Part shown: positions 21,014 through 31,635 of the stretch, piece after piece
Numbering within the stretch: the stretch's first letter is position 1
Layout of the letters: the number at the start of each line of letters is the position of its first letter
Source of the DNA: Fonsecaea monophora
Taxonomy: Eukaryota > Ascomycota > Eurotiomycetes > Chaetothyriales > Herpotrichiellaceae
Assembly: GCF_001642475.1 (NCBI RefSeq)
Contig: NW_019173936.1
Coordinates: forward strand, 558,001-622,000
Direction of reading: 5' to 3'
Length of the DNA: 64,000 nt
Position numbers and translations under genes: made by a program
Notes under the pieces: generated by a model
Databases searched by the model: none
What the model was told of the DNA's origin: nothing
What the model saw: the letters and a program-made list of their open reading frames with translations, nothing else

Positions 21014-23299
21014 TCATTCAAAATCGTCATCGCGCCGGAATGTGTCGCCCCTACTCAGCCGCGCCGGACTCAACGGCGTAACGGGTTCAAGGGGACTGGC
21101 TCCTGTTCCCAGGCCCCCTCCTGGAGTAACTTTTCGGTGGCCTTTGCTGTCGACCTTTTCCAGGGCATTCATTTCTTCCACTGTTTCATCTTCCACGTCA
21201 GCTTGGGCGTCCACCGGACCCTCCAGCTCGATCTGTCTCGTCGCTCCACTAAAGCCTCTTCTCCTTGCTTCTCCCAGCTTCATCCTCACAGCCAGTCGCA
21301 ATTGATCTAGGTATTCGGCAAGCTCATGAAACTGCTTGTGTGATTCCGTGTTCTTCGTCTCACCATATAACTCTTGTGCTTCATCAAGTCGCTCAGCGGC
21401 GATCTCGGCTCGGCCGAGTTTCATCCATTCGTCAGCAGCCATGATATTCCATAGTGCAGCTTTCCGCTTACGCATACCCCAACTTGTGTTGCCGATGCCG
21501 ATGCGGTCTGCAAAAGAAGATGCAACCCGTTCACTGACCAAAACATGTCCGATACTACCAACCAGGCCCAGTTCGAGGCTGCGAATTGCCCACTTCGCCG
21601 CGAGCTCGCCAGCTGCTCGACCTCGGACTTTCAACAGCTCGACGCCCAGCAAAATAGAGCGCAACGCAAGTGCTGGCTCAGTGCACCGGGTCAAATATGA
21701 ATAGCTTGCAGTCTCGAGCATGTTGTCGAAGGTTTCGATTTTGAACTTGGAACTGCCGCTGCTCGTGAGCGGGTTCAAGAGAGTAGCGACGCAGCACATT
21801 TCGTTCGCTCCGGCCAAGTGTTCCCACGCTTTATCGTTGGAGTAGTCCCCTCGAAGCAGCTCATAGGTTGATCCCGCCAGTTTGTAATCTCTCAACATGA
21901 ATGCGTAGTCAGCAAGCTTCCGCAAGAGACTTTCGGGAGCATCATAGCGATATATTCCTTGCAGGCTGTCGTAATTGCCGCTTGACCCTACATTAGTGGT
22001 TGATGACGAGCTTCGAGAAGAACTTCCAATTGCGGTCCATCTCTTAGAGAGTGACATGAACCGACCGGAAATACCGCGGCGACGCGAGGCAATTTGATCG
22101 TTCCACAGAGCAATCCTTTGCTCCATATGGTAGATTATTGATTGTGCAATGAGCTCGCGGACAAATGCGCGCAACGCCGTCGCATCTGACGAAAAGATAT
22201 AGGGAGATGTTGAGGTATCGAGATCGATCAGATCGGCCGTGTCGTGTAAGAGAGAGAGTTGTTCAGTAGGAGATAGCCACTCGCTGGCAGGAAGTTCTTC
22301 CGTGTCGTCGTCGGTCTGGGTGCATGGCGCGGATCTCAGCCTGAGAAGGTGGCAGTGCAGGCCGAAATGGCGCTTCATCTGATCAAACAGCGCAGACGAC
22401 TTGCTGAAATCATCTCGGTCCTCATCGTGGACAAGCACATAATATCTTAGATATTCCGGATTGGCATAAACAGGTAAGGCTCGCGAACCCGACGCGGTTT
22501 GCTGATAGAGATTGCGCAGGGTCTCGATGGGTTGTTTGGTGGCAGAACTGATAGCGATCACCGCACCAACTGGATGGCGGAAGGATTCATGCGAGTTCAT
22601 AGTTTGAGACGCCAGAAGTCGTGCCAGAAACAGCCGGTAAAAGGGAGAGGTCTCGCCTCGTCCCAGGCTATCTTCGGTCTGGTCAAAGCCATCGCCCACA
22701 AAATGTTCCATCAATTCTTCTAGCTTGTCTGTGGAGTTCGACGCAGACTGCGCTGACGTGCCATCTTGAACTAGTTGGCCAAGGTCTGCAAAGTGCACAC
22801 CAAAATCCTCCCATGCCCGGCTGGCTCCTGTGCTATCTCGCACCACCACCTTGCCGTTGATCTTGTCACCGAACGGGCGCACCAGCTCGACGAAGCCATT
22901 TCTCAGTCCTTTGCGAGCGGCGAGTTCGTCCACCTCGCGCGATGCGTAGATTGCAACAGTGGGAGAAAACGCCCGGACAATCAGAGACCGTGTGTCATCA
23001 TATGTTTCTGAGGGGTTTCCGAGGGGGCTGTTCGCTCGTGATCTGCCAAACTTCGATAGTGACAGCGACAACCTCCCATTGGGGGAGCTAGAGCGAGAGA
23101 GAACGCTAGAAAAGGTGCTGGTGCGGGAACCTAGGGCGGGAGGGCTCGATGTGCGGACAGGGAGACTGTTAGTGGATGTCTCGGGTGATTCGTTTCTCGC
23201 GGGCGGTCTTGTCTTGCTAACCTCGAGTATCGGGATCGTGGGAGAGGACAGAATGTCAGGCGTCTGAAGAGGATCTCCATCACTCCGCGAAGAGGTCAT
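21014..23299 (-). CDS. TRS85: Trs85/TRAPPC8-like TRAPPIII subunit
   Basis: Trs85 directs the TRAPPIII complex (a Ypt1/Rab1 exchange factor) to autophagosome formation and ER-Golgi/endosomal traffic. A single exon of 761 aa from ATG 23299; an in-frame TTG two codons upstream is not a credible start. The first about 100 residues are Ser/Pro-rich and disordered. The conserved body starts at SLIVRAFSPTVAIYAS, continues through FVELVRPFGDKINGKVVVRD, and includes the hallmark helical repeat segment MLRDYKLAGSTYELLRGDYS followed by NDKAWEHLAGANEMCCVATL. The C-terminus is basic then acidic and ends shortly after RRDDDFE. The assignment rests on remembered family motifs, especially the RDYKLA segment. 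Confidence 0.82.
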   Translation of the reverse strand: MTSSRSDGDPLQTPDILSSPTIPILEVSKTRPPARNESPETSTNSLPVRTSSPPALGSRTSTFSSVLSRSSSPNGRLSLSLSKFGRSRANSPLGNPSETYDDTRSLIVRAFSPTVAIYASREVDELAARKGLRNGFVELVRPFGDKINGKVVVRDSTGASRAWEDFGVHFADLGQLVQDGTSAQSASNSTDKLEELMEHFVGDGFDQTEDSLGRGETSPFYRLFLARLLASQTMNSHESFRHPVGAVIAISSATKQPIETLRNLYQQTASGSRALPVYANPEYLRYYVLVHDEDRDDFSKSSALFDQMKRHFGLHCHLLRLRSAPCTQTDDDTEELPASEWLSPTEQLSLLHDTADLIDLDTSTSPYIFSSDATALRAFVRELIAQSIIYHMEQRIALWNDQIASRRRGISGRFMSLSKRWTAIGSSSRSSSSTTNVGSSGNYDSLQGIYRYDAPESLLRKLADYAFMLRDYKLAGSTYELLRGDYSNDKAWEHLAGANEMCCVATLLNPLTSSGSSKFKIETFDNMLETASYSYLTRCTEPALALRSILLGVELLKVRGRAAGELAAKWAIRSLELGLVGSIGHVLVSERVASSFADRIGIGNTSWGMRKRKAALWNIMAADEWMKLGRAEIAAERLDEAQELYGETKNTESHKQFHELAEYLDQLRLAVRMKLGEARRRGFSGATRQIELEGPVDAQADVEDETVEEMNALEKVDSKGHRKVTPGGGLGTGASPLEPVTPLSPARLSRGDTFRRDDDFE

Positions 23300-23726
23300 G
23301 GACAATGATGGAAGAGGAATTGGACAATGGTGTCGTCTTGCGCGATGTCATGGAGTATGTGTTTGGGACCGGTACTTTGACTAGGGGTTATCAGCATACC
23401 AAGGGACAGTCACAGGTAGGAACTCAAGAAGCATCTCTTTTCCAGTCATTCATCAAGAATCGCATCACATCACTATCTGCAGGACGTTGCACAATAGGGA
23501 TTGTGTAGGATCCAGTCGCAGCCTCGGGCCAAAATTGATCCACCGTATCACCTGAACGGTGAATCACTAAATGACTAGATGCAGTTCAGATTCGATACAC
23601 ATAAATCTGTCAAATGTTGGAAGGGTGGAAGGACAGAGCCTCTTTATTATTTAGTCTTGTTTGAACATTCTTTCATAATATTCGGTGCTTGAATTTCTAT
23701 CTCGTGGAGACAAGGTACGTCCCGGA
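23300..23726. other. Promoter side of TRS85 and 3' side of SAL1
   Basis: 427 bp with no coding signal. It must carry the TRS85 promoter and the SAL1 3' untranslated region. No distinctive element seen. Confidence 0.45.
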
Positions 23727-25538
23727 TCAATGGAGGCCCATCAACTTCTTACTGTTCTCGTAGACAATATAGCTAATGCTGACTGCTGGCGCAACCTTCA
23801 ACAAATTCGGTGTCACGCCTTTGAACAATCCTTTCACTCCTTCTCCTTGAACCGTTCTGATCGTGACATCGACAATGCCTTTGTAGGTAGGCGGGTGCAG
23901 CACTGTGCCTTGAGCCTGTAACCTCGTTCTTAATAGATTGATCGGGTACACAGCGGTCGCGCTGATCGCTCCTGATGTTGCTCCAATAACGCCTGTGAGA
24001 AGGTTGCTCATTTCCACGTCCTCCTCGTGGCAGCGATATTTCTTGGCTTTCCGTGCTAGGACAAAATGTTTGCAATTTTCAAAGATGAATAGGTCGATAG
24101 CGCTGTAGGGGAACATGCCAGCGAGACCCATCCCTAATCCCCGATAATAGGGCATGAGTCTGCCCTGTCTCCACATCTTTCGTGCGGTTTGGGCGATCAA
24201 CGCGTTTCCATGCAAGCCACCTTCGACCGTCTCGCATTGCATGCGGCTATCGCCAGTTAGTACACGGCGGCAAAATCCAAGTCGTTACTTACAATTTCAG
24301 AGTATCGAGAGGATAAACCACGCATTGGGCGACTGCACCACCAATACCACCGGCTAGGAACTGCGAAGTCGGGTAGAGGTGCTTTGGATCCGAACCCTCA
24401 AACTCGGCAAACATCTTCTTCGCGGCCTCGTATGCACCAAACTTGATGGCAGACTCCGGCATGACCTTGACGACATTGAGACCGTTCCCAGCAAACAGAC
24501 TTCGCATTCCGCCAGCCCGCCACAGATCCTTGCACGCGTCAACCAACGGCCGGGCAAAGTTCTTGACCACCTCAAGAGGTGCCCCTTTTTTGGCCGCTTC
24601 TACCGCCGCCGGTTTGGGATTCGTTTGAGCGATCAGATAGACCTTGAGTCGGTCTAGCGGTGCTGTTACTGTCCGCGAGATCATGCCTGCTAAGCCACCT
24701 GCTATGAAATAGCCTAGTGGGATGAGGATTTCTGTCAGCATCGTCAATTAGGTTAGAGACGATGAACAGAAATCGTGTGCTGAACATCAAAATCCCAAAA
24801 GGGACAGAACCTGAGTCAGGTTGCGCCTGGCACTCAGCTGCTCAAAAGCCCTCAAAGGCAGTGTAAAGCAAGGCAAGGTAAAATCGATGTTCAGTTGCCA
24901 CTGGAATGTAGGTATCGAGCAAAGGGGTGAAGTAGCCCTTACCAAATCCTTGAAGGGTGTCATTAATGTGGACATCACCTTCTTGGTTAACATTTGCTGT
25001 CGCCGAATAATATGATATCAGAGATCCAAGAGTGGGTGCACTCGCAGGTAAAAAGAGAAGAAAATTCCTGTACGCCATGTCAGAGATCGTCGGATCAAGA
25101 GTGGCTGAGGGCATATCCAGACCTCCATTCTTCAAAGGATATTTGCCCGTCATGGTTGACGTCCACCTCGTCAAAAAATTGATCCAGCTTCGCGCTACTT
25201 ATTGTCAAACCTGCCCTACTAAATGCGGCACGAAGCTCTGCCTTATCCAGCGCGCCGCTGTTATCTTTGTCTATACTTTCAAAAAGTTGCCAGAGCTCGC
25301 GCTCAGCTTGTTCCACAAACACTCTGAACTCGTTATATTGTATGCGTCCATCCCCAGAGGTATCGACCGCTTTGAGAACATCGTGGAGGAGGTCATCGGC
25401 GTTTTTAAGAGGATGGTCGATTTTGCGCAAGCCTTTCTTGAGAGCTGGAAGGTCGAGCTGACCCTCGTTCCGAGTATCGAGGTTGCGCCATAAGTCTTGA
25501 ATCCGCTCATCGCGGCGTTCGTGTGACTCTCCGTTCAT
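23727..25538 (-). CDS. SAL1: Calcium-dependent mitochondrial ATP-Mg/Pi carrier (SCaMC type)
   Basis: It exchanges ATP-Mg for phosphate across the mitochondrial inner membrane, switched on by cytosolic Ca2+. Exons 25538-25123, 25067-24943, 24731-24293 and 24246-23727 join in frame to 499 aa. The N-terminal half carries EF-hands: DTRNEGQLDL (degenerate), DTSGDGRIQYNEF, DKDNSGALDKAEL and DVNHDGQISFEEW. Splicing then gives WRNFLLFLP, the usual linker. The C-terminal half has three carrier repeats with their signatures: APLDRLKV, YPLDTLKFRMQ (created by splicing) and YPINLLRTRLQ. The gene is divergent from cyclin C, sharing a 681-bp promoter region. Domain order and length match the Sal1/APC family exactly, so this is a confident call. 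Confidence 0.92.
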
Positions 25539-26219
25539 GCTACATCCGTTGGTGGGAATGATAAGAAGGGACTATCTGTGGGGGAGCATGATTGTGTGCT
25601 TCTCTTCACCAAGCAAAGCTTCGGAGGTGACTGATTGAAAGGTTGGCGAGGCGTGAGGATTGTCTTGGGGACAATTAGATGAAGGATCAGTAGTGGCCCA
25701 GCCGACTGTGAAAGGAGAGGATCGGAGAGAGACGAAGAATCCGAAGCTCTGTTTGCCGCAAAACAAGCTGGGCAGTTGGTGATGGATTGATTGCTGAGGT
25801 GTGGTGGGTGTGCTTTGGAAGGGTGACGTGCTGTGGGGGCGTTAGTTAACTGGCGGTTAGCTTATATCAGCGCCACTGACGAGGATCTTTTAAGCCTAAA
25901 GCACCCAAGAGCACCTCAAACCCCGAAACTCTCCCCTTTTTGACCCCCCCCTGCTCGGCCTCACTAGCCCGCAGCGTCAAAGGCGTGGACAAAGGTTACT
26001 GGTCAGCCTCGCGCAGCCTTGCCGAGCCTTCTCCCAACTTCAACTGCAGTTGTCAATGTTCTTTTCAAGCTCTATCCTTCTGCCAATGTTTGTCATCTAT
26101 CAATTCAGTGAATAATGGTGGTGCCATGAGGAAGCTTCGTAGCCTTATGTTTCGAAAGGACATGCCGGGCCGATTCTTGAGGGGATTCGTGACGATTATC
26201 AACACTATCTTCTAGCAGG
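25539..26219. promoter_or_regulatory. Divergent promoter region, SAL1 / cyclin C
   Basis: 681 bp between the two ATGs. It has pyrimidine-rich stretches near 25925-26080 ahead of cyclin C, as is common in fungal 5' leaders. No specific site is recognised. Confidence 0.4.
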
Positions 26220-27293
26220 ATGGCGGCCAACTACTGGGTCTCGACACAGCGCAAATTCTGGACATTCACACCGGAAAAGCTGCTCGAGATCCGCGACGAG
26301 CTGGACAGACAAAATTCCAAAGTTCTTGAACAGTGGCCCTATCCGGATAGAAGACTTATGCTCATCTTCCTGAGAGACAGAATCTTACAGCTAGGCAAAA
26401 GGCTGCAATTCCGCCAACAATGCGTTGCCACTGCCATGGTCTACATGCAGCGCTATTTCCTCTCGACACCGATGCAAAACGTCAACCTCTACCTGCTTGT
26501 TGCGACAGCTTTCTATCTTGCCTCCAAAACCGAGGAATCACCCCATCACATCCGCCTTGTCGCGGCCGAAGCACGCCAAGCATGGCCCGAATTCGTGCCG
26601 GGGGATGTCTCGAGGCTCGGGGAGATGGAGTTCTGCCTCATCTCAGAGATGCGCTCCGAATTAATTGTCTGGCATCCCTATCGCTCCTTGATCGCCCTAA
26701 AGGAGAATCAAGAGCTCAAGTTGACGAACGACGAACTTGGCTTGGCTTGGTCCATCATCAATGACAGCTACATGACCGACTTGCCACTGACCTGTCCTCC
26801 TCACCTTGTTGCCATTATTGCAATGTTTCTTGCCGTGGTCTTCTTACCCTCTGCTAAGGCCGCCGGCACACTCCGTTCTTTGCCTCACGAAACCCTATCA
26901 AACCCGGATGCCGGTCACTTTTCATCCCTTGGTGTCGGCGGGCGCCAGAGCCTGTCTACTCCTATCAATAGCGTGCTGAGCAATCTGCAGATGTCGAATC
27001 TCATGGCCACTCAAAGCAACGCCCACCTCAATGGGAAAGCATCATTTCTCAATCAAACCGAAACAGCCTCGCAGCAGCCAGGAGACAGAGAGAAGGTGAT
27101 AAACCTGAGCAAGGATAATGAGAAGATGCAGAATACCATCAAATTCCTGGTCGAGTCCGGCATCAACATTGAACAGATGATTGAGGGCACCCAGGAATTG
27201 ATCAGCCTGTACGATATCTGGGAGCAGTACAACGAAAAGTCCGTCAAAGACGCCGTAGCTCGATGTATGAAGACGCGTGGGCTGGACAGCTAG
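26220..27293 (+). CDS. SSN8: Cyclin C, Mediator kinase-module subunit
   Basis: It partners Cdk8/Ssn3 in the Mediator CDK8 module, repressing or tuning RNA polymerase II transcription. A single exon of 357 aa. It opens with MAANYWVSTQRKFWTFTPE, the conserved cyclin C start. The first cyclin box runs roughly residues 45-140 (LGKRLQFRQQCVATAMVYMQ, FYLASKTEESPHHIRLV). The second fold covers about 150-215 with YMTDLPLTCPPHLVAI. After FLAVVFLP there is a low-complexity insert of about 80 residues, then a predicted helix from REKVINLSKDNEKMQNTIKF to the end, as seen in filamentous fungal orthologues. The ATG is immediately preceded by CTAGCAGG, which could be a 5'UTR splice acceptor. Confidence 0.93.
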   Translation: MAANYWVSTQRKFWTFTPEKLLEIRDELDRQNSKVLEQWPYPDRRLMLIFLRDRILQLGKRLQFRQQCVATAMVYMQRYFLSTPMQNVNLYLLVATAFYLASKTEESPHHIRLVAAEARQAWPEFVPGDVSRLGEMEFCLISEMRSELIVWHPYRSLIALKENQELKLTNDELGLAWSIINDSYMTDLPLTCPPHLVAIIAMFLAVVFLPSAKAAGTLRSLPHETLSNPDAGHFSSLGVGGRQSLSTPINSVLSNLQMSNLMATQSNAHLNGKASFLNQTETASQQPGDREKVINLSKDNEKMQNTIKFLVESGINIEQMIEGTQELISLYDIWEQYNEKSVKDAVARCMKTRGLDS

Positions 27294-27502
27294 TTGCAAT
27301 GTCAATTCACCCATTCCTCCTCTCTGACACCGTCAAACACCTGACCTAGTGCCGCCCACTCCGACTACGCCAACCTGCTTTCGGATGTCAAGAACGAGGG
27401 GTTTTATTCCAGCCAATGGTTCGTTCCAATCGCAAGACGCCAGTGTTTTGTTGGGGAAGTCAACATAGAGAAAGTCGGCAGCAATGTTACGAATCTTATA
27501 AG

Positions 27503-30500
27503 TTAGTCAACCAATACTCCACAAGGGTCGAGAAGGGAAAGTACCTTTGGCCAGCGGTGGAGCAGTTGTCTGGTCAATTTATCCAGCGCCTTGATACGAT
27601 AGGCATCCATGGACAACATCCTCGAGTAGACATTCAGCGAAGCTTCAATTCTCTGGAGGCTTGACATGGGGCCGTGGACTTTTTGCATCACGGTCCACAA
27701 GTTAGCCTTTGCGGTGTCCGAACGCTCGCTCGAGTCGACAGTGAATAGGTTTTGATCAATGATGAAACACAGAAAGTCAAGCAAAGGGACAACCTGGCGA
27801 TCATCTTGCTGGGCGTTGAGCGCAAGCTCTTCAACAACAATAGTCGAAACTGTTTCGGAAAGCCTTATCTGAGTCCTAGAGTCTAGCGACTGCATGTGCA
27901 GGACAAACGCATTGCTGGCCGCGCGACACAGGTCTTCTGTTCCGGATGTTGCCGACGAAGCAAGTCCAAGGATGAGATCCCTTTGCACCCAGGGTATAGA
28001 TATTAGATCCATCAGTTGCTGGAAGTAAGTGACCGATAAGACGTCGGCAGGATATTGAAAGGCATTCTGCAGGTCTGGAAAGGAGGAATACTTCTTCCAA
28101 TGGCTTTCTAGACATTTCCAGGCTCGGAAACGCACATTGGATAGCTTTTCCGCTGCCAATTTCACGACGAGCGGCAACACGTCTTTTAACATTGTGCTAG
28201 TCTGTTCACGAGAGCCAAGTGCATTCTGATATATGTCGACCGTCTCGAGCGTCTGCAATCGGAGGGTTGAACCAATGTCCCCTCGTTGGTCATTGGTGTA
28301 GTCTGTCAGACCACATTTGAATACTCCGTATAGTCGAGTTGTGACATTGTCGTCGATCATTGGTATTTCACTCGCGAGTATGACGCCCAGCGCCTCCATG
28401 GCATCAACTCTTGTCTCGATTTTATACGAGCCTTGGACGATATCCATCGCGTACGACAGAATTCTGTGACGGACTGTGGGATCAAATCCAATCTGCGCCA
28501 GATATCCGTGTAGCAAGCTCAGTGTTTTGAGGCGTCCTTTGCTTGTAGCAGCTGCGGATGTCTGTCTTTTGTCCTCGAGCCATCCTTGAATCATTGTGGC
28601 ATCCGCGGAAAGTGGGAGAACCTTGAATAGCTCCACGAATGCCTCAGCGCTGGTCTGGACGGCAATTTCCCTGGTCCCAGCTGTGGTGCAGTGATTCAGA
28701 ACTCCTGCGGCGGCCGATATCCATGACTGCAGCACAGGCGCTGGTGTTCGTTTTGCCATAGCGCAACACTTGCTGATTTCAGAGATAAGCGTGGCTATTC
28801 CTTCCATCACAAGTTCGATGTCTGCTGTCGTCCGGCCCTCGAGCTTGCCTGTCAACAGCTTCAACTCAAGAATCTTGTTGCCCTCTCTCTCCAACCAAGA
28901 CAACGCTATCACAGGCTCAAGCAAAGCAAGCGAGGCAAGTGATGAGGCGAGCCCGAGGAGCAATCCGTGCCTGGCTGCTGCAGTGCTTCCCATGTTGATT
29001 GACTTAAGATTTAGTAGCTGGCGAAGGACAACTTCAGCGTAGGAAGAGAGTTCTGGGACGGGGAGGAACCTTGTGAGGAGGTGAATGGTCGAGGCAGCCC
29101 AGCGACGCTGGTTGACATCGGCGGCACAAACACCCCGCCACTCTCTCAAGGCTTCCAATAGAGCTCTGTGGTAGACGTTTCCAAGTGCCGCGGCCTGTGG
29201 AGCGACTTCAGTCATGGCCCGGGAGAGCCGCGCAATAGCATGATAGTCAACAACTTGGACTAACGAGATACCATTGGTGATTGTATCTGGATGCCGACCG
29301 ATGAGCTCTTGTAGAGCCGCCGACGACCCTCGGCGAATGTTACCTGAAGGGTCGAGGCAAGCAGAGATCGTCAGTTTGACAGCTATGAGTTGTAGGACAC
29401 TCTGGCACTCTGTTCCACCTTGCTCAGCATGATCCGAGTAAGATACGAGATCCAAATCTGAAGTACGGTATTTCCGAGCAAGAGCCCAGAGGCCAAAGCA
29501 AGCTGCATCTCGTACACCGACGCCAACTGAAGTGCCGACATTGGACCTCTGCTCAAATTCTAGGCCCAGGAGTAAGGCTCGGATGATCTCTGATAGCATT
29601 TTGGGTGGGGGAGATCGGCGGAAAAGCAGGTGTGCTAGTGTGAGCATTAAGCCATGCCATCTCAAGGGGTCGACCGCGGATATGACTCTCTTCATCATCC
29701 CAGTATCGTGGACTGTTCTGTCCGTTGTTGACAGAAGCTTATGACTGTGAGGATCTTCCAATAGGACGTTTTCTTCAAGATACCCCAAAATCGCTTCAAT
29801 GACCTCTGCTGCCATGTCAGGATCTAGTCTCAGGGTAACGACGCTCAGTGCCTTGGCAGCGGCCATCCTGACCGGTGTGTCTTTGTCACCCAGAGCATCG
29901 AGGAAGTATTGTATACTCTCCTCGAGCATGGTGTTGGAGCTGTTCAGTTGCACAGATGAGTGTTTGGAGCTCAAGGAGATTGCATGTAGCAGAATGGCCC
30001 GCAAATTTTTCAAAATCCATTTCCGTGCAGGGGCCGAGTCTCTGATAGCAGCAAAATGGCTGCTCTCAGCTGTGGCAATCTTCAATATAGAACTGAAGTT
30101 GTTCTCAAGGTAAGAAGCGGCCTCGCTATCTGAAGCAGAGTTTGTGATACCGTAAAGAAGCGACAAGAGGCCCAAGGCTTTGTAGGGACTGAGGCTGACC
30201 AAATCAGCATCATTGAGGAGTTTATGAGAGGCATATTGCACAAGCTTGACAGGCAGTTTGTGGGCTAGCATGTCTCTCCGTGAGCTCAACCGTACTAGCA
30301 GAATACTTGCAGCTTCACGCTCCTTGCCCGGGCTTTCCAGTTGGTCGAAAGCAAGTGAAACGACACCGCCGGCGATGCCAGGAAGATTACCTAGGTCACC
30401 AGGAAGAGCGGTGACCGTGTGGCTGACCGACATAGTGGCCAGCTCGAAAGGCGCAAGCATCAGATGAGACAGCCAGAGAAGCATGATGTATCTCTCTTGC

Positions 30501-31023
30501 CAGGTCATACCTTTAGATGGTGTATTCCAAGATGTGAAAGCGGACAACATTGGAGCCAAGTATTTGGGCTCATTATTGAGCAAATGAACAATAACTTTGT
30601 AGCCCCTAACCTTACAGAAAGAGTACAGCAGTCTGCATATCGCTCGAGGTAAAGGACTGACGCTAGCTGTTCCAGATCGTTGCGTGGGGCCATACTGATC
30701 GCTTGAACTTGCAAGGTAGCCCATAAAGGCATCGGTAAGATGCTGGATCAGCTTCGAAAGATGCGGGTCAAGCAGTTGAGGCCATTCCTGAAATCGGTCA
30801 AGCTAATACCGAGTCAGCTATACTCTCAAAGACCAGCACACTCATGGAGACAAACCAGCAGATTTAATTCCTCACATTTTGAGTCGAGGACTCGAAGACG
30901 GCGTCTTGGTGGCACCGTCACGGGGTGGCATAATAGTAGTGGGAGCTTGTGCTGAAGTTCGCTAAGGAGGGTTCCTGAAGCCTTGTAGAGTTTGGCATCG
31001 AGATCATGCTCAGCTGCATCCAT
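27503..31023 (-). CDS. Tubulin-folding cofactor D (TBCD/Cin1 homologue)
   Basis: Cofactor D captures beta-tubulin during heterodimer assembly and affects microtubule stability. Exons 31023-30856 and 30802-27503 (intron 53 nt) give 1155 aa. Exon 1 starts MDAAEHDLDAKLYKASGTLL. Splicing gives LLLDRFQEWPQLLDPHLSKL, a hallmark TBCD segment, followed by PRAICRLLYSFCKVRGYKV and NNEPKYLAPML. The rest is alpha-helical HEAT/ARM-like repeat, including PVRMAAAKALSVVTLRLDPD and HDTGMMKRVISAVDPLRWHG. The C-terminal part is the conserved cofactor D domain. Without the first exon the protein would lack its N-terminal repeats, so this join matters. It is divergent from the unknown gene at 31636. Confidence 0.93.
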
Positions 31024-31635
31024 TTGCGCAGGACTGTGACGGCTTCACAGTGGCTGAGAGCAGCGGGATATAGTGTTGCTTCTTATATACTGCCTGCACC
31101 CCTATGCCGAACATATACTTGGTATGAGTTACTTGGTCGATAGGCAGAATAGGAATTTTAGAACGAGCGAGCCTGACACGTGATGACCCGCGCCTGGGTT
31201 GACACACGCTAGTCCTTATACAGCGAAGCTCCTGCTGCCCAACGTGTTCTCGCCCAATTGAATACGCGCATGTCAACGACGTCAACCTGAAACTGAAACT
31301 GGCCCAAGGCTGCCTGTTTCCAACTTCCCTGATACGACTTCACGTCAGGGAACAAAGCGCAGGGATACGCCCGTACTAGGTCACCGCGCCCGACAAATGG
31401 TCATCCTACCAGACATTTCAGTCATGCCCTCTATGTTTCCAAGAAGGCTACGGCGATTCACCCGCCCTGCCATCAATCCGCTACAGGCCTTCGGCTAGCC
31501 GACAACATCCACCACTCGATTCATTTCCGATTTGATTAGCTGCTCCTCACCGCCAGCTCGTCGTCACGCTCCCTCTTACCTGCACCATCCTCGAGACGTC
31601 CTGCAAAATCCTCGACTACGCTTCAGTCTGCGATC
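31024..31635. promoter_or_regulatory. Divergent promoter region, cofactor D / conserved unknown gene
   Basis: 612 bp between start codons, with no coding frame of note. Pyrimidine-rich sequence runs up to the ATG at 31636. No specific element recognised. Confidence 0.4.
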